15,000 bases of DNA from Chrysomallon squamiferum (lineage: Eukaryota > Mollusca > Gastropoda > Neomphalida > Peltospiridae), in assembly GCA_012295275.1 (NCBI GenBank), contig CM022676.1:18766189-18781188 (forward strand), read 5' to 3'. Below are positions 9,402-15,000 of this stretch, one piece after another (the stretch's first letter is position 1; each line of letters begins with the position of its first letter). The notes beneath the pieces were generated by a model. That model was given only the letters and a program-made list of their open reading frames with translations. It did not search any database and was not told the origin of the DNA. A program made the position numbers and the translations under genes.

Positions 9402-9410
9402 AATAAATAA
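9238..9410. repeat. (AAT)n array with AGT interruptions, just after the stop codon
   Basis: About 170 bases of AAT with AGT and one AACTGT interruption, becoming AAAT at 9391-9410. It would be transcribed as a UUA-rich tract at the start of the 3' UTR. The poly-Leu and poly-Asn frames across it are artefacts. Confidence 0.95.
9391..9410 (-). promoter_or_regulatory. AU-rich element candidate (overlapping ATTTA)
   Basis: Seven bases after the stop codon, the sense strand reads TTATTTATTTATTTATTT, giving four overlapping ATTTA pentamers and several TTATTTATT nonamers. That is the class II AU-rich-element pattern known to recruit TTP/ZFP36-type decay factors in animals. A second group of three pentamers lies at 8519-8535. 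It may also be just an AAAT microsatellite joined to the AAT array. Confidence 0.35.
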
Positions 9411-9417
9411 CTCAATG

Positions 9418-11274
9418 TTAACTTGAAGGTGAAGGTTGGTTATTTGAAGGTGAAGGTTGTTTTCTTGAAGAAGAAGGTTGACTATAATTAGAAGCAGAAA
9501 GCTGATGTGTTAGACATGGATACGCCATTTCTTTTTTGGTCTTCCTCGACCTTGAACCCTGACTGTCACGTGTTGCATTAGAGGGTGAAGGCCGCTGAAT
9601 CTGAACAACGGGTAAAGTCTGATTTCTGCCAGTGGCAGTTGAAAGGGGAGGCGACTCTCTGTACGGTTTGAACTTTTCTTTACCCGCTGGCTGAGACGAC
9701 TCAGGTTTGTCTCGTGCGGGTTTTGTCGAACAGTTCGTGGCCTCCACGACGGAATTCTTAGTCTCTGCGTCTTCGTCGATTTTCAAAAGGTTTGGAATCT
9801 GAGACCACTCGGCTCCCGGGTTCTCCTGCGACGAAGGAGCGGCCTGCGGAGCGGGAGGAGGTGTCACAGAGTTACCCCGCTTGTTCTGGCTGGGCAGGGA
9901 CTTGAGCACTTTCTGACGTAACATCTGCTTCATGATTCCCTGCTGTTTCGCCGAGTCGTCGCGCGGCGGACTCGACACCCGAGTTTTACCTTCACCTCCA
10001 GCCTGGTGCGCGGTCGCCTTCGCCTCTTTGTCTCGCTCTCTCTGATTGGACGACTGCGTCCTTGGTCCGGGAATATCGCGTTGCTGACTGGCTGACTGGA
10101 TTGTCTGTCCAGTGTTAACTGTTTTCTGATTGGTCACTACAAGATGCCGTTCGGCGAACACGGGATGTTGACTGGATATCAACATGTAAGGCTGTTGCTG
10201 ATTGGACATCACTATCGGCGCTTGTTGCTGATTGGACAATGCTGACATCAACGTGTTCGGAACAAATGACGCAACACTGTTAGGCGCCGATGCTGTGGTG
10301 CCTGCTGAAACCAACACCTGCCTCTTGTGGACAGCATCAGACGACAAATTAACGGCTGCTTTAGGCAGGTCACCCTTTTGGTGCTGATGTTCAGTGTTAT
10401 CTGCTTTGGAATGGAACGTTGTTGCTGCTGCTGATGATGATGATGATGGTGACGGTGATGATGTCTGTGGTGACGGTGATGATGTCGGCGGTGACGACGA
10501 CGTGGTCGAGGGTGGCTGGGTGACAGTGGAATGTGTGCGAGTGGTCACGTTACTTCTCTGTATCAGCTTGTTGAAGGTCTCGGGGTCGTGTAGCTGGATC
10601 ATCCTGAGGATCTGGTGGATGTTGCCGGTGTTGATGCTGAAGGGAAGCTTCTTGTCCGCTGAGGAGGCAGACTCTGAACCGGGACTGACACCAGGACCAG
10701 GAACAGAATTCGAAACAAGACTGGAATGAGCAGGTTGTGCAGTATCAACACCCGATGTTGTTGTTGTTGTTGTTGTCGCCGCAGTTGTAGCGTCTTTCCT
10801 CCTCTCCACTTCAACGTCTGGTGTCTGCTGTGTGTCCGGAATGGACAGACAGACGGGATTCTTCTCTTTGTCATTTCCTCTTTTATTTGTGTTCTTCCCG
10901 CTTTCTGACTGCTCCACTTCCATCTCTTCATGACCGTGACCTCGTGTATCCCGACCTTGACCTTGACCGCCACACGACTTATCTGCACTTGTATCCTCTG
11001 AACTCTGCCTCCATTCCATCTCGGTTGACGTTGTTGTTGTAGTCGAAGTGTTGTTATCATGGTCACCGAGGTCGGGGTTATCCTGGCTGTTTGGTGTTGG
11101 TGGGTTTCTGCTCTGGCAGTCTCTGTCGTCGCTCACTGTTTTACCGGCGACTGAGACGTGTTTGGTGTTGTCAGCCTGTCTCCTTGACGTCGCCGGGTTT
11201 CTGAGGGGGACGGTGTGTTTCCACATCCGCCCCACCCGCGACACGCCCACCTCGTCCTGCTGCGCGTTCTCCAC
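9418..11274 (-). CDS. Terminal exon: long disordered C-terminal tail of the same ankyrin protein
   Basis: This 1857-nt frame encodes 618 residues and ends at TAA (9420-9418). Its first codon is GTG directly after a strong acceptor (TTTATTTTCTTCCCCAG/GTGGAG), so it is an internal boundary, not a start codon. The composition is rich in Ser, Thr, Pro and Gln with poly-Thr and poly-Ser runs, so it is probably mostly disordered. Possible ordered islands are residues 208-243 (from KKLPFSINTGNIHQILRMIQ), 443-466 (KQQGIMKQMLRQKVLKSL plus basic residues) and spaced SNQ motifs in the region encoded by about 10040-10235. A basic cluster RSRKTKK at 575-581 is a candidate nuclear localisation signal. The last 21 residues are three heptads of the form xQPSxSx. 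The exon is visibly GC-richer than its flanks, which supports coding. A Ser/Thr/Pro-rich tail could act in transcription, as the Bcl-3 C-terminus does, but that is inference. I know no homolog of this tail. Confidence 0.82.
   Translation of the reverse strand: MENAQQDEVGVSRVGRMWKHTVPLRNPATSRRQADNTKHVSVAGKTVSDDRDCQSRNPPTPNSQDNPDLGDHDNNTSTTTTTSTEMEWRQSSEDTSADKSCGGQGQGRDTRGHGHEEMEVEQSESGKNTNKRGNDKEKNPVCLSIPDTQQTPDVEVERRKDATTAATTTTTTTSGVDTAQPAHSSLVSNSVPGPGVSPGSESASSADKKLPFSINTGNIHQILRMIQLHDPETFNKLIQRSNVTTRTHSTVTQPPSTTSSSPPTSSPSPQTSSPSPSSSSSAAATTFHSKADNTEHQHQKGDLPKAAVNLSSDAVHKRQVLVSAGTTASAPNSVASFVPNTLMSALSNQQQAPIVMSNQQQPYMLISSQHPVFAERHLVVTNQKTVNTGQTIQSASQQRDIPGPRTQSSNQRERDKEAKATAHQAGGEGKTRVSSPPRDDSAKQQGIMKQMLRQKVLKSLPSQNKRGNSVTPPPAPQAAPSSQENPGAEWSQIPNLLKIDEDAETKNSVVEATNCSTKPARDKPESSQPAGKEKFKPYRESPPLSTATGRNQTLPVVQIQRPSPSNATRDSQGSRSRKTKKEMAYPCLTHQLSASNYSQPSSSRKQPSPSNNQPSPSS
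9423..9485 (-). repeat. Coding 21-bp tandem repeat, three copies, ending at the stop codon
   Basis: On the plus strand TTGAAGGTGAAGGTTG starts at 9423 and 9444, with a variant (TTGAAGAAGAAGGTTG) at 9465, a period of exactly 21 bases. In the protein this gives three heptads, SQPSSSR, KQPSPSN and NQPSPSS, the last followed directly by the stop. The period is a multiple of three, so copy number can change without shifting the frame. Confidence 0.9.
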
Positions 11275-11282
11275 CTGGGGGA

Positions 11283-12550
11283 AGAAAATAAATAAAACAT
11301 TTTACATCTTTTAAATTAAAACTATTAAACTGTAAAAATAAAACATTTAATATCTTTTAAATTAAAACTATTAAACTGTAAAATAAAACAGTTAATATCT
11401 TTTAAATTAAAACTATTAAACTGTAAAAATAAAACATTTTACATCTTTTAAATTAAAACTATTAAACTGTAAAATAAAACATTTAATATCTTTTTTTATA
11501 AAAACAATTAAACTGTAAAATAAAACATTTTATATATTTTTTTATTAAAACTATTAAACTGTAAAATAAAACAGTTAATATCTTTTTTATTAAAACTATT
11601 AAACTGTAAAATAAAACATTTAATATATTTTTTTTATTAAAACAATTAAACTATAAATAAAACATTTAATATCTGTTTTATTAAAACTATTAAACTGTAA
11701 AATAAAACATTTAACATCTTTTTTTTATTAAAACAGTTAAATTGTAAAATAAAACATTTAACATCTTTTTTATTAAAACTATTAAACTGTAAAAATAAAA
11801 CATTTAATATCTTTTTTTTATTAAAACTATTAAACTGTAAAATAAAACATTTAATATCTTTTTTATTAAAACTATTAAACTGTAAAATAAAACAGTTAAT
11901 ATCTTTTTTATTAAAACTATTAAACTGTAAAATAAAACATTTAATATATTTTTTTTATTAAAACAATTAAACTATAAATAAAACATTTAATATCTGTTTT
12001 ATTAAAACTATTAAACTGTAAAATAAAACATTTAACATCTTTTTTTTATTAAAACAGTTAAATTGTAAAATAAAACAACATTTTTTTTTTTAAAACAGTT
12101 AAATTGTAAAATAAAACATTTAACATCTTTTTTATTAAAACTATTAAACTGTAAAAATAAAACATTTAATATCTTTTTTTTATTAAAACTATTAAACTGT
12201 AAAATAAAACATTTAATATCTTTTTTATTAAAACTATTAAACTGTAAAATAAAACATTTTATATATTTTTTTATTAAAACTATTAAACTGTAAAATAAAA
12301 CAGTTAATATATTTTTTATTAAAACTATTAAACTGTAAAACAAAACATTTAATCTCTTTTTTTATTAAAACTATTAAACTGTAAAATAAAAGATTTTATA
12401 TCTTTTTTATTAAAACTATTAAACTGTAAAATAAAAGATTTAATATCTTTTTTTTATTAAAACTATTAAACTGTAAAAATAAAACATTTAATATCTTTTT
12501 TTGTTAAAACAATTAAACTGTAAAGATAAAACATTTAATATCATTTTTAT
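11283..12550. repeat. 46-bp minisatellite, about 27 units, with higher-order structure
   Basis: The plus-strand unit is roughly ATTAAAACTATTAAACTGT followed by AAAATAAAACATTTAATATC and a T run. The CTGTAAA marker recurs at about 11330, 11376, 11421, 11467 and 11513, a spacing of 45-46 bases. Variants repeat at a longer period: ACAGTTAATATC at 11571 and 11892, and CTATAAATAA at 11651 and 11972, both 321 bases apart, which is seven units. The second higher-order copy has one extra shortened unit near 12077-12105. The first three units next to the exon have TTTTAAATTAAA in place of the T run. The open frame of about 100 codons across 12032-12343 is only the repeat read through. Confidence 0.93.
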
Positions 12551-12589
12551 TCAAACAATTAATACTTTTTAATATTTCTAGTGCTACTT

Positions 12590-13915
12590 TTAGTATATCT
12601 ACTAGTGGTATTACACTAACCATCAGCAATAGTATTATTACTACTATTGCTACCATTATTATTATGTTATTATGTTATTATGTTATTACTACCACATTAC
12701 TATTAAATTCAGTACTACTATAACGACCACCATTATCATCATACAACTACAACTAATACCATTATGATACTACTACTACTACTACAACTACTACTGCTAC
12801 CACTATTATTACAGAATGAGGATTTTTCCCCCAGCACTTTATTTTTTTTATTTATTTTATTTATTTTTTTTTTTTTTTTTTTTTTTCTGAACTACAAGGA
12901 CATAATCTGAAAATAAGATCCATGTTTAATCTCTGAAGGATTTTTCTTATATGTTATTTTCATTCATGGATGTGAAACTATTCGAAAACTGAAACAAATT
13001 TCTTATTTTAGAATTTCTACTACTCTTACTGCTGCAACTACTACTACTACTACTACTACTACTATTACTACTACTACTACTACTAACACAATTGGTACTA
13101 TTACAATTATTACAACTACTACTACTACTATTACAATTTTCCACTACTACTACTACTATATAGTACTGGTACTGGTACTATTAAGGCTATTATTACTACT
13201 ACAACTACTACTACAACTGGCATTACTATTATTTCTATTACAACTACTACTGCAACTATTAAGTCTACTACTACTACTACTGCAGCTATTAACCTACTAC
13301 TACTACTATTAAGTCTACTACTACTACTACTGCAACTATTAAGTCTACTACTACTACTACTACTGCAACTATTAATCTACTACTACTACTACTATTATTA
13401 AGGGCTGTTACTACTACTACTACTACTACTACTATTATTATTAAGACTGTTACTGCAACTACAACTACTACTACTACTACTGCAACTATTAATCTACTAC
13501 TATTACTATTACACTACTACTACTACTATTACTGCAACTACAACTACTACTACTACTGCAACTATTAATCTACTACTACTGTTACTGCTACTACTACTAC
13601 TACAACTACTACTGCAACTATTAATCTACTACTACTACAATTACAACTACTACTACTATTAATCTTCTACTACAACAACAACAACAACAACTACTACTAC
13701 TACTACTACTACTACTACTGCAACTATTAATCTTCTACTACAAGTACAACTACTACTACTACTGCAACTATTAATCTACAACAACAACAACAACTACTAC
13801 TACTGTTACTGCTACTACTATTATTACCACTACTACAACAACAACTACTACTACTACTACTACTAGTGCTCTACTGGGGCTATTACAACTACTGCTACTA
13901 CAACTGTTATTATCT
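12590..13915. repeat. Degenerate ACT/ATT trinucleotide array inside the intron
   Basis: About 1.3 kb made mainly of ACT triplets broken by ATT, ACA and GCA. Within 13240-13790 a longer unit recurs, TGCAACTATTAATCTACT or TGCAACTATTAAGTCTACT, about nine times at irregular spacing. At 12661-12690 a short 9-bp repeat (TTATTATG type) is seen. Poly-Ser or poly-Val frames across it are repeat artefacts. Confidence 0.92.
12839..12886. repeat. T-rich homopolymer tract
   Basis: A nearly pure T run with a few TTTA steps, ending in about 20 uninterrupted T. It lies inside the intron, within the ACT array. Confidence 0.9.
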
Positions 13916-13962
13916 TTCCAGACACTGTTGTGTCTGTCTGTTAACAAACACAATAAGAAAAT

Positions 13963-14025
13963 GAAAGACAAACACGTAAGTTAAAAGCTGTTTGAAAGAC
14001 AAAGACGCAAGTTAAAAAGCTGTGA
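13963..14025. repeat. 31/32-bp tandem duplication at the 3' edge of the ankyrin exon
   Basis: Two adjacent copies start GAAAGACAAACACGTAAG (13963) and GAAAGACAAAGACGCAAG (13994), each ending near AAAAGCTGT. They differ by a few substitutions and one A insertion. The array stops six bases short of the proposed exon end, so it sits in the first bases of the intron. Confidence 0.85.
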
Positions 14026-14030
14026 CTCGC

Positions 14031-14291
14031 CTCTGCACTCAGGTGAGAGTTTTCACTCTTGGTTTCTGGGCCGGGCGATGGTGTGTTGCTATGGCTCTCT
14101 GCCTCCTCCGTGGCATTGCCTAGCAACTTGGAGATGGTTGTCAGGTTTCTCGCTTGACTGGACATGAGCGCTGTTATGCCAGCGTAGTTTGTCAAAACAG
14201 CGTTCGCACCACGTTGCAGAAACAGTTTGACGATGTCGACCTGGTTGTTCTCTGCAGCGTGAAACAGTGGCGACCTCCCACTTTTACCATC
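14031..14291 (-). CDS. Ankyrin-repeat exon of an IkB/Bcl-3-like gene (internal exon)
   Basis: This internal exon reads on the minus strand for exactly 87 codons, entering and leaving in phase 0. Residues 6-36 form one full ankyrin repeat, from RSPLFHAAENNQVDIVKLFL through QRGANAVLTNY. Residues 37-60 (AGITALMSSQARNLTTISKL and onward) look like a shortened capping repeat. A Ser/Glu-rich linker follows to residue 87. Ankyrin repeats bind proteins, and in IkB/Bcl-3 proteins the stack binds Rel/NF-kB dimers. The SGRSPL...HA.ENN pattern followed by a degenerate last repeat resembles the C-terminal ankyrin repeats of Bcl-3 and IkB-zeta as I remember them. The upstream acceptor reads TTTAACTAG/GATGGT. 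The donor is inferred: GAG/GCGAGT is a GC donor that fits phase 0, while no GT in the area fits both phase and consensus. The reading frame stays open into the intron for 29 more codons, to TAA at 13941. Ankyrin call is firm; IkB-class assignment is moderate, and another ankyrin protein is possible. Confidence 0.75.
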
Positions 14292-14493
14292 CTAGTTAAA
14301 TACATAAATACATAAATACATAAACAAACAAACAGACACACAAACAAACAAACAAACAAACACACACACACTCACAGATACTTTTAGCATCCTAGTTAAA
14401 CAAATATATACATAAATACATAAATACATAAACAAACATAAAAACAAACACACACACACACACACACACTTTTACCATCCTAGTTAAATACAT
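14281..14493. repeat. Three tandem copies of the exon edge and splice acceptor
   Basis: The plus-strand block CTTTTACCATCCTAGTTAAA occurs at 14281 and 14469, with one substitution at 14381 (CTTTTAGCATCCTAGTTAAA). Spacings are 100 and 88 bases, filled with AAAC, AAAT and CA steps. In the gene's direction the block is the acceptor TTTAACTAG plus the first 11 exon bases. Only the copy at 14281 continues into the ankyrin reading frame. Confidence 0.93.
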
Positions 14494-15000
14494 ACATACA
14501 GAAACAAACAAACAAATAAAAAATAAATACATAAATAAATATATATATATATGTGTATATATATAAATATATACATACATACATACATACATAAACAAAT
14601 AAATAAATAAATACAGAAATAAGTAATAAATAAATACATAAATAAATATATAAGTTAATAAATAAATAACTTAGTAAATTGATAAATAAATAAGTAAACA
14701 AGTAAATAAATAAAAAAGTTGGTAGGGAAGCAAGTAAGTAAGTAAGTAAATAAATACATAATTCAATAAATAACTAAAAAGAAATGTAACAAACAAATAA
14801 ATAAACAAATAAGTTAATAAAAAAAATAAATATACTGAGTCAAATCAGAATCAGATTTTAATGAGAAAATTGTGATTTTATCAGCCTGATTAAAACGCTC
14901 ACATAGTTACTGATAATTCATTAAAAACAGCCTCCAGTTAATAAACTGTATGTGTAAAAAAAAATTTGACTGTAATAATAATAATAACAATAATAATAAC
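14494..15000. repeat. AAAT/TACA/TA-rich low-complexity intron
   Basis: Simple AAAT, TACA and ACAA steps run to about 14830, with a TA tract at 14537-14565 and AAGT steps at 14728-14747. The stretch 14831-14965 is less repetitive but has no credible reading frame. AAT triplets resume at the end. This should be the intron before the ankyrin exon. Confidence 0.8.

Larger units (their letters stand above)
8775..9417 (-). other. Probable 3' UTR of the ankyrin gene (extent uncertain)
   Basis: Sequence downstream of the stop codon in the gene's direction is low-complexity and has no credible reading frame. The first poly(A)-signal-like hexamer on the minus strand is ATTAAA at 8780-8775; the first canonical AATAAA is much further on, at 7711-7706. 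The true 3' end cannot be settled from sequence, and the UTR could be about 640 nt or about 1.7 kb. The segment 8818-9230 is the only non-repetitive part, and the 68-residue open frame in it shows no recognisable domain. Confidence 0.35.
11275..14030 (-). other. Repeat-filled intron between the two exons (proposed GC-AG)
   Basis: On the sense (minus) strand the proposed intron starts GCGAGTCACAGC and ends TTCTTCCCCAG. Its length is 2756 nt. The acceptor is strong. The donor call rests on phase agreement and on six matching intron bases (G C G A G T against the GC-donor consensus GCAAGT). The interior holds no plausible exon: a small 31-32-bp duplication beside the donor, a 1.3-kb ACT array, a poly-T tract and the 46-bp minisatellite running up to the acceptor. 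If retained, it would add 29 residues after the ankyrin region and stop at 13943-13941. Confidence 0.6.

Noticed and set aside
7386-9415. Poly-Leu, poly-Asn and poly-Ser proteins
   Set aside because: These are translations of AAT, AGT and AAG microsatellites.
11272-11274. GTG as a start codon of a stand-alone 618-residue protein
   Set aside because: The codon follows directly on a strong splice acceptor, and no upstream promoter-like or leader sequence is present. It is a Val at an exon junction.
10394-11314. Open frames on the plus strand and in the other minus frame across the terminal exon
   Set aside because: They overlap a much longer frame with clear splice and compositional support. 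Their Asp/Gly, Cys or Gln runs mirror the poly-Ser and poly-Thr codons.
12032-12343. 103-residue protein with repeated CFILQFNSFNKK units
   Set aside because: It is the 46-bp intronic minisatellite read through where indels happen to keep frame; it contains no start context or conserved domain.
14041-14050. CAG/GTGAGA donor-like site on the plus strand
   Set aside because: The strand is opposite to the ankyrin frame and no plus-strand exon ends there; taken as chance.

Overview
The window comes from a eukaryotic, almost certainly animal, genome. It is AT-rich and packed with microsatellites (CT, AAT, ACT, TACA, CTAT, AAAT) and two minisatellites, and its only convincing gene is split by an intron. 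There are no bacterial operons, tRNAs, rRNAs, CRISPR arrays or recognisable transposons. The repeat load and the style of the coding exons would fit a lophotrochozoan such as a mollusc, but that is inference and no species can be named.

The one supportable gene lies on the minus strand at the right-hand end. A 261-nt exon (14291 down to 14031) encodes 87 residues holding the last one and a half ankyrin repeats of a protein, with the SGRSPLFHAAENN style of the IkB/Bcl-3 family. It joins in frame to a 1.86-kb terminal exon (11274 down to 9418) encoding 618 residues of Ser/Thr/Pro/Gln-rich, mostly disordered tail. The acceptor of the terminal exon is clear. No GT donor fits both frame and consensus, but a GC donor (GAG/GCGAGT) fits both, so I propose a GC-AG intron of 2756 nt. 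The 5' part of the gene, including the start codon, promoter and upstream ankyrin repeats, lies beyond base 15000.

That intron is filled with repeats: about 27 units of a 46-bp minisatellite abut the acceptor, and a 1.3-kb degenerate ACT array follows. The minisatellite resembles the intron's own 3' splice region and repeats acceptor-like (TTTTACAG) and poly(A)-signal-like (AATAAA) motifs in the sense direction. On the other side of the ankyrin exon, the acceptor plus the first 11 exon bases occur three times in tandem. Just after the stop codon the 3' UTR carries overlapping ATTTA pentamers, a class II AU-rich-element pattern.

Bases 1 to about 9200 hold no gene I can support. They contain simple repeats, a 38-bp minisatellite with higher-order structure (4053-4391), a 330-bp all-purine tract beside a pyrimidine-rich stretch (6165-6986), a dense TAATTA cluster (1254-1540), three perfect TGACGTCA sites, a perfect GTCACGTGAC site and a CTATAAATAG motif. 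These are candidate regulatory DNA only.

I found no clear new molecular system. The most unusual structure is the splice-site-bearing tandem repeats around the two exons.
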